The position numbers and the translations under genes are program-made. From assembly GCF_900230255.1 (NCBI RefSeq), contig NZ_OCNJ01000011.1:79578-143577 (forward strand): a stretch of DNA of 64,000 bases, written 5' to 3'. The notes below the pieces were generated by a model, which was given only the letters and a program-made list of their open reading frames with translations, was not told the origin of the DNA and made no database searches. Shown here piece by piece: positions 8,897-17,274 of the stretch. Position 1 is the first letter of the stretch. Each line of letters begins with the position of its first letter. The stretch is from Caenispirillum bisanense (GTDB lineage Bacteria > Pseudomonadota > Alphaproteobacteria > Rhodospirillales > Rhodospirillaceae).

Positions 8897-9904
8897 ATGA
8901 CCACCGCCACGCCCCAGCGCACCGACGAGCGCCGCACCGTCCCCCCGAAATCCCAGGGCAACCCGGCGCTGCGCTTCCTCGCCGCCAACAAGTCGCTGGT
9001 CGGACTGATCCTGCTGATGGCCATCGTGTCGGCCGTCAGCCCGAACTTCCTGACCTTCGACAACCAGATGAACATCCTGCGGCAGACGTCGATCAACGCG
9101 ATCATCGCCTGCGGCATGACCTTCGTCATCCTCACCGCCGGCATCGACCTGTCGGTCGGCTCGGTGCTGGCCTTCACCGGCGCGGTCTGCGCCAGCCTGG
9201 TCGGCGGCGACACCAGCCTGTGGATCGCCCTGCCGGCGACGCTCGCGCTGGGCGCGGCGCTGGGGGCCGCCAACGGCGCGGTGATCGCGCTCGGCGGCGT
9301 GCAGCCCTTCATCGCGACGCTGGTCAGCATGACCGTGCTGCGCGGCGCGACGCTGGTCTATACCGACGGCCGCCCCATCGGCACCATCGACGGCCAGGGC
9401 GCCGACGCCTTCTGGGCCATCGGCGGCGAGTACGTCTTCGGCGTGCCGGTGCCGGTGCTGATTTCCGCCGTCGTCTTCATCGTGTGCTGGTTCGTGCTGT
9501 CGCGCGTGCGCTTCGGCCGCTACGTCTACGCCGTCGGCGGCAACGAGCAGGTGACGCGCCTCGCCGGCATCGACATCACCGCCGTGAAGATCGCCGTCTA
9601 TGCCGTCTCGGGCCTGCTCGCGGCGCTGGCCGGCGTCATCCTGACCGCCCGCCTGGAAAGCGCCCAGCCGACCGCCGGCACCGCCTACGAGCTGGACGCC
9701 ATCGCCGCCGTCGTGCTCGGCGGCACCAGCCTCATGGGCGGGCGCGGGCACATCTTCGGCACCCTGGTGGGCGCCCTCATCATCGGTGTCCTCAACAATG
9801 CGCTCAATCTGATGGAGGTCTCGTCCTACTACCAGATGATCGCCAAGGGCGCCGTCATCCTGCTGGCCGTCCTGGTGGACAGCCGCGGCAAGAGTTCGAG
9901 TTGA
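8897..9904 (+). CDS. rbsC: Ribose ABC transporter permease
   Basis: 335 residues of mostly hydrophobic sequence. The short polar N-terminus is followed by a first helix LVGLILLMAIVSAVSPNFL and the family block CGMTFVILTAGIDLSVGSVL. Later landmarks are YAVGGNEQVTRLAGIDI, the cytoplasmic EAA-like coupling region, and DAIAAVVLGGTSLMGGRG near the C-terminus. It forms the inner-membrane channel as a homodimer with RbsA below and RbsB delivering ribose. A strong hairpin follows the stop codon and probably separates its expression level from rbsB. Confidence 0.96.
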   Translation: MTTATPQRTDERRTVPPKSQGNPALRFLAANKSLVGLILLMAIVSAVSPNFLTFDNQMNILRQTSINAIIACGMTFVILTAGIDLSVGSVLAFTGAVCASLVGGDTSLWIALPATLALGAALGAANGAVIALGGVQPFIATLVSMTVLRGATLVYTDGRPIGTIDGQGADAFWAIGGEYVFGVPVPVLISAVVFIVCWFVLSRVRFGRYVYAVGGNEQVTRLAGIDITAVKIAVYAVSGLLAALAGVILTARLESAQPTAGTAYELDAIAAVVLGGTSLMGGRGHIFGTLVGALIIGVLNNALNLMEVSSYYQMIAKGAVILLAVLVDSRGKSSS

Positions 9905-9917
9905 TTATTGCCCTCGG

Positions 9918-9957
9918 GCGGCGGGCGGGCGCTCCTCGCGCCCTTGCCTCCCGCCGC
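9918..9957 (+). terminator. Intercistronic hairpin between rbsC and rbsB
   Basis: An 8-bp outer stem (GCGGCGGG 9918-9925 with CCCGCCGC 9950-9957) encloses a 6-bp inner stem (GGGCGC 9927-9932 with GCGCCC 9938-9943). There is no T-run after it, so it is better read as a processing or mRNA-stabilising structure that raises rbsB or protects rbsC than as a true terminator. Confidence 0.5.
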
Positions 9958-9972
9958 TCGCGTGGCGCCGGC

Positions 9973-10024
9973 GCGGTCGCGCCGGATGTTGGCCCAAGGC
10001 GGTCACGCCGGATGTTCGTCCAAG
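9973..10024 (+). repeat. Tandem duplication of 26 bp upstream of rbsB
   Basis: Two adjacent 26-bp copies (9973-9998 and 9999-10024) share 23 of 26 positions; each begins GCGGTC, contains CGCCGGATGTT and ends CCAAG. The second copy ends just before the rbsB ribosome site. No ORF runs through it convincingly. Role unknown. Confidence 0.8.
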
Positions 10025-10057
10025 AATGAAACTGAACCGGGAAAGGTAGGTGTCATC

Positions 10058-10939
10058 ATGCGTAAGACCCTGACGATGGCCGTTGCGGCCGTGGCGCTGC
10101 TCGGCTCGACCATGGCGGCGGAAGCCGCCGACAAGATGGCCCTCGTGGTCTCCACCCTGAACAACCCGTTCTTCGTCACCCTGAAGGACGGCGCCGAGGC
10201 CAAGGCCAAGGCGCTCGGCTACGATCTGCTGGTGCTCGACAGCCAGAACGATCCGGCCAAGGAACTGGCCAACGTCGAGGACGTGGTGAACAAGGACATC
10301 AAGGTCCTGCTCATCAACCCGACCGATTCCGACGCCGTGCGCTCGGCCGTGCGCGCCGCCAACCGCGCCGACGTGCCGGTGGTGACCCTCGACCGCGCCG
10401 CCAACGGCGGCAAGGTGGCCGGGCACATCGCCTCCGACAACGTGGCGGGCGGCGAGATGGCCGGCCAGCTCATCGTCGACCTGCTCGGCGGCAAGGGCAA
10501 GGTGGTGGAACTGCAGGGCGTGCCCGGCACCTCGGCCGCCCGCGACCGCGGCCAGGGCTTCCACAACGTCGTCGACAAGGTCGAGGGCATCCAGGTGGTC
10601 GCCAGCCAGCCGGCCGACTTCGACCGCACCAAGGGCCTGAACGTCATGGAGAACATCCTCCAGGCGCAAAGCGAGATCGACGCCGTCTTCGCCCACAACG
10701 ACGAGATGGCGCTGGGCGCCCTGAAGGCCATCCAGGCTTCCGGCCGCGACATCAAGGTGGTCGGCTTCGACGGCACCGACGACGGCGTCGCCGCCGTGAA
10801 GGCTGGCACCATGGCCGCCACCGTCGCCCAGCAGGCCGGCAAGATCGGCGAGATGGGCGTCGAGACCGCCGCCAAGGTCGCCAAGGGCGAGAGCGTGCCC
10901 GAGTACACGCCGGTTCCCCTGCAGGTGATTCAGAAGTAA
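10058..10939 (+). CDS. rbsB: Ribose-binding periplasmic protein
   Basis: 293 residues with a signal peptide of about 23-24 residues ([20 protein letters not shown], cleavage near AEA-ADK). The mature protein is very close to E. coli RbsB by recall: [47 protein letters not shown], the hinge-region [30 protein letters not shown] and [16 protein letters not shown]. The ribose-contact residues of that protein (Asn and Phe in NNPFF, Asp and Arg in LDR, Asn-Asp in HNDEM, Asp in GFDGT) are all present. Start 10058 is chosen because the signal peptide begins there; the open frame upstream runs through the repeat. Confidence 0.97.
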   Translation: MRKTLTMAVAAVALLGSTMAAEAADKMALVVSTLNNPFFVTLKDGAEAKAKALGYDLLVLDSQNDPAKELANVEDVVNKDIKVLLINPTDSDAVRSAVRAANRADVPVVTLDRAANGGKVAGHIASDNVAGGEMAGQLIVDLLGGKGKVVELQGVPGTSAARDRGQGFHNVVDKVEGIQVVASQPADFDRTKGLNVMENILQAQSEIDAVFAHNDEMALGALKAIQASGRDIKVVGFDGTDDGVAAVKAGTMAATVAQQAGKIGEMGVETAAKVAKGESVPEYTPVPLQVIQK

Positions 10940-11018
10940 AACCTGCCCACGTGGGTGGGGCGCGGCTTCCGGCGGCGCCCCACCCGCCTCCTCTGTCCCA
11001 CCGCCCGGAACCCAGGCC

Positions 11019-12038
11019 ATGGCCACCATCAAGGACGTCGCGCGGGAGGCTGACGTCTCCGTCAGCACCGTGTCCCACGTCGTCAACGGCACCCGCTACG
11101 TGGCGCCCGAGACGGCCGAGCGGGTGCGTTCCGCCGTGGAGCGCCTGGGCTATGCGCCGAGCGGCGTCGCCCGGGCGCTGAAGGGCAACCGCACCCAGAG
11201 CATCGGGATGGTGGTCACGTCCTCCACCAATCCCTTCTTCGCCGCCCTCATCCACAGCGTCGAGGCCGCCTGTTTCGCCCGCGGCTACAGCCTGATCCTG
11301 TGCAATTCCGAGGACGACGGCGACAAGTTCTACGCCTACCTCGCCACGCTGCGCACCAAGCGCATCGACGCCCTGGTGGTGCTGACCGCCAACCAGGAAC
11401 CGGGGCTGCCGGCCGAGCTGGCCGCCGCCGCCGGCGTGCCGACGGTGGTGCTGGATACCGAGGACGCCGCCCCCGCCACCGCCGTCGCCGACGACAGCTA
11501 CGCCGGCGGCGGCCTCGCCGCCCGCTACCTGGCCGAAGCCGGCTTCCGCCGCATCGCCTGCATCAGCGGGCCGGAGCGTCATCCGCGCTCGGCCGAGCGC
11601 ATGGCCGGGCTGCTGGCGGGGCTCGACGCCGCCGGGCTCGACCTCGACCCGGCCCTGCACGTCGTCGCCGACCTCACCGTCGCCGGCGGCAGCGCCGCCA
11701 TGGCGCACCTGCTCGACCGGCCGGAGGGCGAGCGGCCCGACGCCGTGTTCTGCTTCAACGACATGATGGCCATGGGCGCCCTCTGCGCCGCCCACGAGCG
11801 CGGCCTCACCGTGCCCGACGACGTCTCCGTCATGGGCTACGACGACGTGGAGCTGGCCGCCTACATGGCGCCGCCGCTCACCACCATTCACCAGCCGGTG
11901 CCGGAGCTGGGCGCCCGCGCCGCCGGCCTGCTCATCGACCACCTGGACGCCGGCGCCCCCCTGCCGCGCGTCGTCAAGCTCGAGCCGCGGCTGGTGGAGC
12001 GCCGCTCCGTCGGCCGGCCGCGCGGGAGGACCCCATGA
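11019..12038 (+). CDS. rbsR: LacI-family ribose operon repressor
   Basis: 339 residues. The N-terminal helix-turn-helix is textbook LacI (IKDVAREADVSVSTVSHVVN, residues 4-23), followed by the hinge helix (SGVARALKGNRTQSIGMVV) and a periplasmic-binding-protein-like sensor (FFAALIHSVEAACFARGYSL; FNDMMAMGA; PDDVSVMGYDDVELAAYMAP). It presumably binds the palindrome at 6861-6884 and is released by ribose. It lies inside the operon it controls, 79 bp after rbsB and overlapping rbsK by ATGA, so repressor and kinase are made at a fixed ratio. Confidence 0.94.
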   Translation: MATIKDVAREADVSVSTVSHVVNGTRYVAPETAERVRSAVERLGYAPSGVARALKGNRTQSIGMVVTSSTNPFFAALIHSVEAACFARGYSLILCNSEDDGDKFYAYLATLRTKRIDALVVLTANQEPGLPAELAAAAGVPTVVLDTEDAAPATAVADDSYAGGGLAARYLAEAGFRRIACISGPERHPRSAERMAGLLAGLDAAGLDLDPALHVVADLTVAGGSAAMAHLLDRPEGERPDAVFCFNDMMAMGALCAAHERGLTVPDDVSVMGYDDVELAAYMAPPLTTIHQPVPELGARAAGLLIDHLDAGAPLPRVVKLEPRLVERRSVGRPRGRTP

Positions 12039-12955
12039 CCATCGTCGTCTTCGGCAGCACCAACGTCGACGTCGTCGCCTATTCGGACCGCCTGCCGCGG
12101 CCCGGCGAGACGGTGCACGGCAGCGGCTATTCCATCGGCCTCGGCGGCAAGGGCGCCAACCAGGCGGTCGCCGTGGCGCGCCTCGGCGGCGCCGTCGAAC
12201 TGGCCGGACGCACCGGCGTCGACGCCTTCGGCACGCTGGCGCGCGAGCGGCTGCACCACTTCGGCGTCGGCACCAGCCATCTGCTGCCCGACCCGGCGGC
12301 GGCGACGGGCATCGCCGTCATCGGCGTCGATGCGCGGGCGGAGAACTGCATCACCGTGGTCGGCGGCGCCAACATGGCCGTCGATGCCAGCGACGCCGAC
12401 CGCCTCGCGCCCGTGCTGGCGCAGGCCCGCGTGCTGCTGCTGCAACTGGAAGTGCCGCTGGCTCCGGCGCTGGCCGCCGCCAAGGCGGTGCGGGCGGTGG
12501 GCGGGCGCGTCGTGCTCGACCCCGCCCCGGCGCCCGCCGAGCCGCTGCCGGACGAGGTCTGGCGCAACGTCGACGTCATGACCCCCAACGAGACGGAGAC
12601 CGAGGCCCTGGTCGGCATCCGCCCCGTCGACATCCCCTCCGCCGCCCGTGCCGCCGCCGCCCTCACCGAGCGCGGCCTGCCCGTCGCGCTGGTGAAGATG
12701 GGCGCCCACGGCGTCTACTGGCGCAGTGCCGAGGGCGAAGGGCATATCCCGGCCTTCAAGGTCACCGCCATCGACACCGTGGCGGCCGGAGACTGCTTCA
12801 ACGGCGGCCTCGCCTTCGCCCTCGCCCGCGGCGACGCCCTGCCCGACGCCATCCGCTTCGCCTCGGCCTGCGGTGCCCTGGCGACGACGAAGCGCGGCGC
12901 CTCCGACGCCGCGCCCGCCCTCGACGAGGTCGAGGCCCTGCTCAGGCAGGGCTGA
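12035..12955 (+). CDS. rbsK: Ribokinase
   Basis: 306 residues, the normal length for PfkB-family ribokinase, which makes ribose 5-phosphate from ribose and ATP. Seen: the N-terminal sheet FGSTNVDVVAYSDRLPRPGE, the sugar-binding GGKGANQA (37-44), MTPNETETEAL, and the ATP/anion-hole motif. That last motif reads DTVAAGDCFNGG with the catalytic Asp at 253; most relatives have DTTGAGDTFNG, so Thr-to-Val and Thr-to-Cys are small departures that keep the base. Starts within the rbsR stop (ATGA). Ends the operon; a convergent small gene follows 14 bp later without a visible terminator. Confidence 0.95.
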   Translation: MTIVVFGSTNVDVVAYSDRLPRPGETVHGSGYSIGLGGKGANQAVAVARLGGAVELAGRTGVDAFGTLARERLHHFGVGTSHLLPDPAAATGIAVIGVDARAENCITVVGGANMAVDASDADRLAPVLAQARVLLLQLEVPLAPALAAAKAVRAVGGRVVLDPAPAPAEPLPDEVWRNVDVMTPNETETEALVGIRPVDIPSAARAAAALTERGLPVALVKMGAHGVYWRSAEGEGHIPAFKVTAIDTVAAGDCFNGGLAFALARGDALPDAIRFASACGALATTKRGASDAAPALDEVEALLRQG

Positions 12956-12969
12956 TCGCCGTCCGCGCC

Positions 12970-13254
12970 TCAGCGCACGGCAATGCAGTCCCGGCTGTCG
13001 CGCGGGATGAAGCCCTTGCCCTTCTCCTGGGAGCAACTGCCGTAGGACATTTCGGAATTGCGGTAGATGTTCTCGCACTTCCGGTCGGTGTAGCAGTGGC
13101 CCATGGTGCGGTCGGTGATCTTGTCGACCACCGCCAGCTGGACGAGGCGCTCGACCGGCGGGACGGGCGCGGGCACGTCCTCGGCGGCGCCGGCGGCGGC
13201 GGGCGCGAGCAGAAGGGCCGCCAGGGCGGCGGCGGCGATGCGGGTCTTGGTCAT
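12970..13254 (-). CDS. Small secreted cysteine-containing protein, unknown
   Basis: 94 residues from ATG 13254, with GGAG 8 nt upstream; a GTG three codons earlier is less likely because it overlaps that site. A clear signal peptide (MTKTRIAAAALAALLLAPAA, cleavage near AGA-AED) precedes a short proline-rich linker and a compact C-terminal part with four cysteines (HCYTDRKCENIY; SYGSCSQEKGKGF; RDCIAVR). Four cysteines suggest two disulfides in a small periplasmic fold. I do not recognise the family. It stands alone between the convergent ribose operon and the TRAP operon terminator. Confidence 0.6.
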   Translation of the reverse strand: MTKTRIAAAALAALLLAPAAAGAAEDVPAPVPPVERLVQLAVVDKITDRTMGHCYTDRKCENIYRNSEMSYGSCSQEKGKGFIPRDSRDCIAVR

Positions 13255-13282
13255 GGATGACACTCCGGTTTGCGATGAAGAA

Positions 13283-13308
13283 ACGGCGGGCCGATGCCGA
13301 CCCGCCGT
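13283..13308 (-). terminator. Terminator of the TRAP transporter operon
   Basis: ACGGCGGG (13283-13290) pairs perfectly with CCCGCCGT (13301-13308) around a 10-nt loop. On the minus strand the stem is followed by TTTCTTC, downstream of the dctM stop at 13371. Confidence 0.6.
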
Positions 13309-13370
13309 CTTCCTCTAGCGCGACCCCGCGCCGCTGCGCCCCCGCCGCCCGGCAGGGGCCGCAGCCCCGG

Positions 13371-14666
13371 TCACACCCGGTAGCCGAGCAGCCGCGGCAG
13401 CCACAGCACCAGTTCCGGCCACACGATGACGGCGACCATGGCGAGCGTCATGGAGGCCACCAGCCACAGGATCCACTTGAAGGTGCTCTCCATGGGGATG
13501 CCGGCGACGGTGGTGGTGACCATCAGGTTGACGGCGACGGGCGGCGTGAACTGGCCGATGGCGATGTTCATGGCCATGACCACGCCGAACCACGTCACGT
13601 TCCACTCGAAGGCGGCGATGATGGGCATGAGCAGCGGCAGCATGATGAGGTAGATGCTCACCCCGTCCAGCACCATGCCGGCGGCCAGCAGGAAGGCCAT
13701 GACCAGCGCCATGATGACCCACTGGTTGTCCGACAGGGCGAGCAGCGCCTGCGCCGTCGCGTCGAAGGTGCCGAGCGTCGCGCCGGCCCAGGCGAAGATG
13801 CCGGCCAGCGAGATGATGAGCATGATGATGGCCGACGTCACCGCGCTGTCGACGAACAGCTGGTAGACGCCACGCCAGGTGAGATTGCGGTAGACCGCCA
13901 CCCCCACCAGCAGGCCGTAGGCCACCGCCACCACCGCCGCTTCCGTCGGCGTGAACAGGCCCGAGCGCAGGCCGCCCAGGATGATGACCGGCGCCATGAG
14001 CCCCGGCACGGCACCGAGGAAGCTCTTCAGCAGCGGCGGGCGCTGCATGTCCTCCATGGCGCCGAAGTCGTGGCGGCGCGACAGCCACAGCACCGGCAGG
14101 ATGATGGCGAGCCCGGCCAGCAGGCCCGGGATGACGCCGCCGGCGAACAGCGCCCGCAGGTCGGCGCCGGGCATCAGGATCGAATAGACGATGAGCGCGA
14201 TGGACGGCGGAATGAGGATGGCCGTCGAGGCCCCGGCGGCGATGACGCTGGCGGTGAAGGGCTTCGGGTAGCCCGCCTTGAACATGCTCGGCACCATGAC
14301 CATGGCGACGGCGGCGGCATCCGCCGGGCCGGAGCCCGACATGCCGCCCATCATCAGGCACACCAGCACGGCGACCACCGCGAGCCCGCCGCGGCGCGGG
14401 CCGACCAGGGCGCTGGCGAAGGTCACCAGGCTTTTCGCCACGCCCGACCGCTCGAAGATCATGCCGGTCAGGATGAACAGCGGTATGGCGATGAGCGGGT
14501 ACTTGGCGATGCCGTTGTACGTGTTCGTACCGACCGTCGCCAGGGCGTAGACGTCGAGCCCCATCCAGATGCCGACGACACCGGCGAAGCCGAGCGCCAC
14601 CGCGATGGGCGTGCCGATGACGAGCAGCAGGGCGAAGACCCCGAGAAGGGCCACACTGGCGGTCAT
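13371..14666 (-). CDS. dctM: TRAP transporter large permease
   Basis: 431 residues, almost entirely hydrophobic with about 12 membrane segments, the usual DctM/SiaM-large size. Family landmarks: GIAKYPLIAIPLFILTGMIF, MMGGMSGSGPADAAAVAM (the conserved Gly/Ser/Pro-rich substrate and Na+ region), IAAGASTAILIPPSIALIVY, and FTPPVAVNLMVTTTVAG in the second half. It carries out sodium-coupled uptake of a carboxylate handed over by the DctP protein. Start at 14666 gives an ATGA overlap with the small permease upstream. Substrate not deducible from sequence. Confidence 0.95.
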   Translation of the reverse strand: MTASVALLGVFALLLVIGTPIAVALGFAGVVGIWMGLDVYALATVGTNTYNGIAKYPLIAIPLFILTGMIFERSGVAKSLVTFASALVGPRRGGLAVVAVLVCLMMGGMSGSGPADAAAVAMVMVPSMFKAGYPKPFTASVIAAGASTAILIPPSIALIVYSILMPGADLRALFAGGVIPGLLAGLAIILPVLWLSRRHDFGAMEDMQRPPLLKSFLGAVPGLMAPVIILGGLRSGLFTPTEAAVVAVAYGLLVGVAVYRNLTWRGVYQLFVDSAVTSAIIMLIISLAGIFAWAGATLGTFDATAQALLALSDNQWVIMALVMAFLLAAGMVLDGVSIYLIMLPLLMPIIAAFEWNVTWFGVVMAMNIAIGQFTPPVAVNLMVTTTVAGIPMESTFKWILWLVASMTLAMVAVIVWPELVLWLPRLLGYRV

Positions 14667-15202
14667 TCCACGTCCTCCGTCGGGCGGCGCAGGGCGAGCC
14701 AGGCGCGCTCCAGGATGCGGAACAGGATCACCGCCGACAACAGCGGCAGCCACAGCGTGTAGATCCAGTTTGGATAGCCGAGGCCCGCCGACACCGTCTC
14801 GAACTCCCATTCGTCCAGCGCGAACAGGGCGCCGTAGTAGAGCACCATGGAAAACAGCGCCGTCGTCACCGCCAGGGTCACCAGTTCGGCGGCGAGGCGC
14901 ACCGCCTTCGGCATGCGCTCCAGGAAGAAGGTGATCTTGATGTGCTCGTGCCGCGCGAAGGCGACGGCGGCGCCGAGCAGCGTCATCACCACCAGCAGGA
15001 ACACCGAGAACTCCTCGGTGAAGGCGAAGGAGGCGTTGGTCATGTAGCGCACGACCACGTTGGCGAGGCTGATGGCGCAGATGAGCGCCATGGCGAGGGC
15101 CGCGCCGGCCTCCTCGATCTTCAGCGGCACCTTGGGCGGCGGCGGCGGCTCCGCCGGCTCGCCCTGGGGGCCGTAGTGCCTCTGGTCGGACAGGTCGCTC
15201 AC
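14663..15202 (-). CDS. dctQ: TRAP transporter small permease
   Basis: 179 residues with a proline-rich cytoplasmic start and four predicted membrane helices (AALAMALICAISLANVVVRY; EEFSVFLLVVMTLLGAAVAF; VTTALFSMVLYYGALFAL; WIYTLWLPLLSAVILF). ARHEHIKI after helix 2 is a DctQ-family signature. It pairs with DctM as a membrane scaffold that docks the binding protein. Overlaps the tautomerase gene upstream (15199-15202) and dctM downstream, both by ATGA, so translation is coupled across the operon. Confidence 0.92.
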   Translation of the reverse strand: MSDLSDQRHYGPQGEPAEPPPPPKVPLKIEEAGAALAMALICAISLANVVVRYMTNASFAFTEEFSVFLLVVMTLLGAAVAFARHEHIKITFFLERMPKAVRLAAELVTLAVTTALFSMVLYYGALFALDEWEFETVSAGLGYPNWIYTLWLPLLSAVILFRILERAWLALRRPTEDVE

Positions 15203-15561
15203 GACAGGACCGTCTTCTGGTAGCTGCCGCCGTCCATGTCGCGGATCTCGACGCTGATGTGGGTCTCGGCCGGCGCGCGTTCGCCGACGGCGGCCGCGGC
15301 GGCGGCCAGCACGGCCTCCGACAGGGCCTTCTTGGCCTCGGGCGTGCGGCCGGGCAGCAGGCCGATCTCGATGTGCAGCAGCGACCGCCCGGCGGCGCCG
15401 TCGCCGATGATGGGCGCGCCGACGTCGAGCACGCGGGTCTTGCAGGCGGCGACGCTGGCGTTGACGTGCTCCACCGTCAGGCGGTGGATGCCGAGGGCGA
15501 GCGACCGGGTGTCGAGCCGCGCGGCGAGGTCGGTGGAGTGTTCGATGCGGATCTGGGGCAT
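15199..15561 (-). CDS. 5-carboxymethyl-2-hydroxymuconate isomerase-like tautomerase
   Basis: 120 residues of the tautomerase superfamily. The protein starts MPQIRIEHS, so Pro becomes the N-terminal catalytic base after Met removal. The later HIEIGLLPGRTPEAKKALSE and ETHISVEIRDMDGGSYQK match the CHMI (HpaF) group, which isomerises a dienoic intermediate of homoprotocatechuate breakdown. Here it sits between a TRAP binding protein and its permeases instead of with other hpa genes, so it may act on whatever unsaturated or aromatic-derived acid the transporter imports (inference). Its stop overlaps the start of dctQ. Confidence 0.8.
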   Translation of the reverse strand: MPQIRIEHSTDLAARLDTRSLALGIHRLTVEHVNASVAACKTRVLDVGAPIIGDGAAGRSLLHIEIGLLPGRTPEAKKALSEAVLAAAAAAVGERAPAETHISVEIRDMDGGSYQKTVLS

Positions 15562-15593
15562 GGCGAGGGGCTTTCGTGGGTGGAACGACGCAA

Positions 15594-15625
15594 GGGGGCG
15601 GGTCCCGGACCGCCGGGCCGCCCCC
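15594..15625 (-). terminator. Hairpin behind dctP
   Basis: GGGGGCGG (15594-15601) pairs with CCGCCCCC (15618-15625), with an inner CCCGG/CCGGG stem. It lies just after the dctP stop on the minus strand. With no long T-run it probably attenuates, letting the binding protein be made in excess over the permeases. Confidence 0.5.
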
Positions 15626-15642
15626 TCGGTATTAAGCGCCGC

Positions 15643-16665
15643 TTACTTGCGGCTCTGCGCGACCGACTCCTCGGCCTGCTTCACCAGATCCGGGCCGATC
15701 TTCTCCGCCCACTGGTCGTAGACGCCGCGGGTGGCGTCGACGAAGGCCTTCTGCTGCTCGGGCGTCAGCTCGACGATCTCGGCGCCGGTCGCCTTGATCT
15801 CCTCGATCAGCGACGGGTCTTCCGCGGTGATGCCCTTGCGGGCGGCGGCGATGCCCACCTTGCCGGCGTCGACGGCGGCCTGGCGCAGGATCTCCTGGTC
15901 TTCCGGCGTGAAGCCTTCCCACACGCGCTTGCCGACGGCGAAGATCAGCGGGTCGTTCATGTAGTGCCAGAGGGTGATGTGCTTCTGGCCGACCGTGTCC
16001 ATCTTGGCGACGGAATAGACCGACAACGGGTTTTCCTGGCCGTCGACGGCGCCGGTGGTGAGCGCCGGCTTGGCGTCGGCCCAGCTCATCTGCGTCGGGT
16101 TGGCGCCGAGCGCGGTGAAGGTGTCGTTGAACAGCGGCGAGCCGACCACGCGCATCTTCAGGCCCTTCATGTCGTCGGGCGTGCGGATCGGATGCTTGGA
16201 GTTGGTGACCTCGCGGAAGCCGTTCTCGGCCCAGCCGAGCGGCACCACGCCCTGCTTCTCGATGGCGGCGAACACGGCTTCGCCCGCCGGGCCGCCGGTG
16301 ATGGCGTCGGTGGCGGCGAAGTCGGTGGCGAGGAACGGCAGCGAGAAGAGGTTCAGCTCCTTCACCTGCGGCGACCAGTTGATGGTCGAGCCCACCGCCA
16401 TGTCGATGATGCCCTGGCGCATGGCGGTGAATTCCTTGGTCTGATCGCCCTGCACCAGCTGGGTGCCGGGGTAGACCTTCATCTTGATGCGCCCGTTGGT
16501 GCGCTCGTCGACCAGCTTCACCCATTCCTCGGCGGCGATGCCCCAGGGGAAGGGCGTGCCGAGCACGGTGGAGACCTTGTATTCGTCCTTGTAGTCGGCG
16601 GCATGGGCCGGCAGCGCGATCATGGCTGCGACCGCGGCGCCCAGAAGGCCCTTCATCCACTGCAT
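15643..16665 (-). CDS. dctP: TRAP transporter substrate-binding protein
   Basis: 340 residues from ATG 16665, preceded by GAGGAAA. A signal peptide (about 22 residues, ending LPAHA-ADY) sends it to the periplasm. DctP-family blocks: GTPFPWGIAAEEWVKLVDER, IKMKVYPGTQLVQGDQTKEF, the ligand-carboxylate arginine in GLKMRVVGSPLF, the stretch WADAKPALTTGAVDGQENP, and the C-terminal helix YDQWAEKIGPDLV. It captures a carboxylate and delivers it to DctQM. First gene of the leftward operon. Confidence 0.95.
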   Translation of the reverse strand: MQWMKGLLGAAVAAMIALPAHAADYKDEYKVSTVLGTPFPWGIAAEEWVKLVDERTNGRIKMKVYPGTQLVQGDQTKEFTAMRQGIIDMAVGSTINWSPQVKELNLFSLPFLATDFAATDAITGGPAGEAVFAAIEKQGVVPLGWAENGFREVTNSKHPIRTPDDMKGLKMRVVGSPLFNDTFTALGANPTQMSWADAKPALTTGAVDGQENPLSVYSVAKMDTVGQKHITLWHYMNDPLIFAVGKRVWEGFTPEDQEILRQAAVDAGKVGIAAARKGITAEDPSLIEEIKATGAEIVELTPEQQKAFVDATRGVYDQWAEKIGPDLVKQAEESVAQSRK

Positions 16666-16853
16666 GTCGGTTTCCTCGTTGCGTATTTGTCGATCTGCGG
16701 GATGGGAGATTATCCCTTCCCCGCCATTTCGCGCAATGGATGGAAACCTGCCCTGCGGTATGTGCGGGGCCTTACCGCGATTTAATGCATGTTCATTTGT
16801 CTGCCGCCGGCGGTGGCGCGACTGTCGGCAGAGGTTTCCAACGGAGTTTCCCC
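16666..16853. other. Divergent intergenic region between dctP and two small ORFs
   Basis: 188 bp without a gene. It contains an inverted repeat GGGAT-N8-ATCCC (16699-16716), 33 bp upstream of the dctP start codon, a candidate operator for the TRAP operon. No convincing -35/-10 pair was found for either direction. Confidence 0.3.
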
Positions 16854-16994
16854 ATGTGGAAGGTGGTTCCGGTGATCGCAGCGGGCGCCCTGGCGGCCCT
16901 GTGGCACACGCCCGCGACCGGGCTGATCCTGTTCGGCACCCTGCTGTCGGTGTTCCTGGTGTCGCTGTTCCAGTCGACGACGGACACGCCATGA
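16854..16994 (+). CDS. Tiny membrane protein, unknown
   Basis: 46 residues from ATG 16854 with GGAG 8 nt upstream. MWKVVPVIAAGALAALWH and LILFGTLLSVFLVSLF are two hydrophobic segments joined by a short turn, so it is probably a helical hairpin in the inner membrane. Its TGA overlaps the ATG of the next ORF, which is also a small membrane protein. Coding is supported by that coupling and by the ribosome site rather than by homology. Function unknown. Confidence 0.45.
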   Translation: MWKVVPVIAAGALAALWHTPATGLILFGTLLSVFLVSLFQSTTDTP

Positions 16995-17239
16995 CCGGGC
17001 CTGCCGCCTCTTCCTCCGCCGGGGCCCAGGCGGTGCGCGCCGTCCTCGTCGGCTTGCGCGACCTGCTGCTGCGCTTCCTGCTGCCCATCGCCGGAGTCGG
17101 CCTGGTGCTGTGGGGGGCGGAAGAGGTGCTGCTCGCCTTCGGCGTCCACGGTGACCTGGCCAAGATGCTGCGCTACGGCGTGCTGCCGATCTACGGCCTG
17201 ATGGTCTTCCGCCTGCTCGGACGCAAGGGCGGGGGCTGA
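16991..17239 (+). CDS. Small membrane protein, unknown
   Basis: 82 residues, translationally coupled (ATGA) to the 46-residue ORF. After a polar N-terminus it has LLLRFLLPIAGVGLVLWGAE and MLRYGVLPIYGLMVFRLL as two membrane segments separated by an amphipathic stretch, ending in basic RKGGG. No family recognised. The pair together encodes four short membrane helices and may form one complex. Confidence 0.45.
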   Translation: MTGPAASSSAGAQAVRAVLVGLRDLLLRFLLPIAGVGLVLWGAEEVLLAFGVHGDLAKMLRYGVLPIYGLMVFRLLGRKGGG

Positions 17240-17274
17240 CCGCAGCACCGGCCACGACCCGGCGCGATGTCGTG

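Noticed and set aside
12776..12800. Altered ribokinase motif (VAAGDCFNGG) considered as an inactivating change.
   Set aside because: The catalytic Asp and the Gly/Ala anion hole are intact; the substitutions are conservative.
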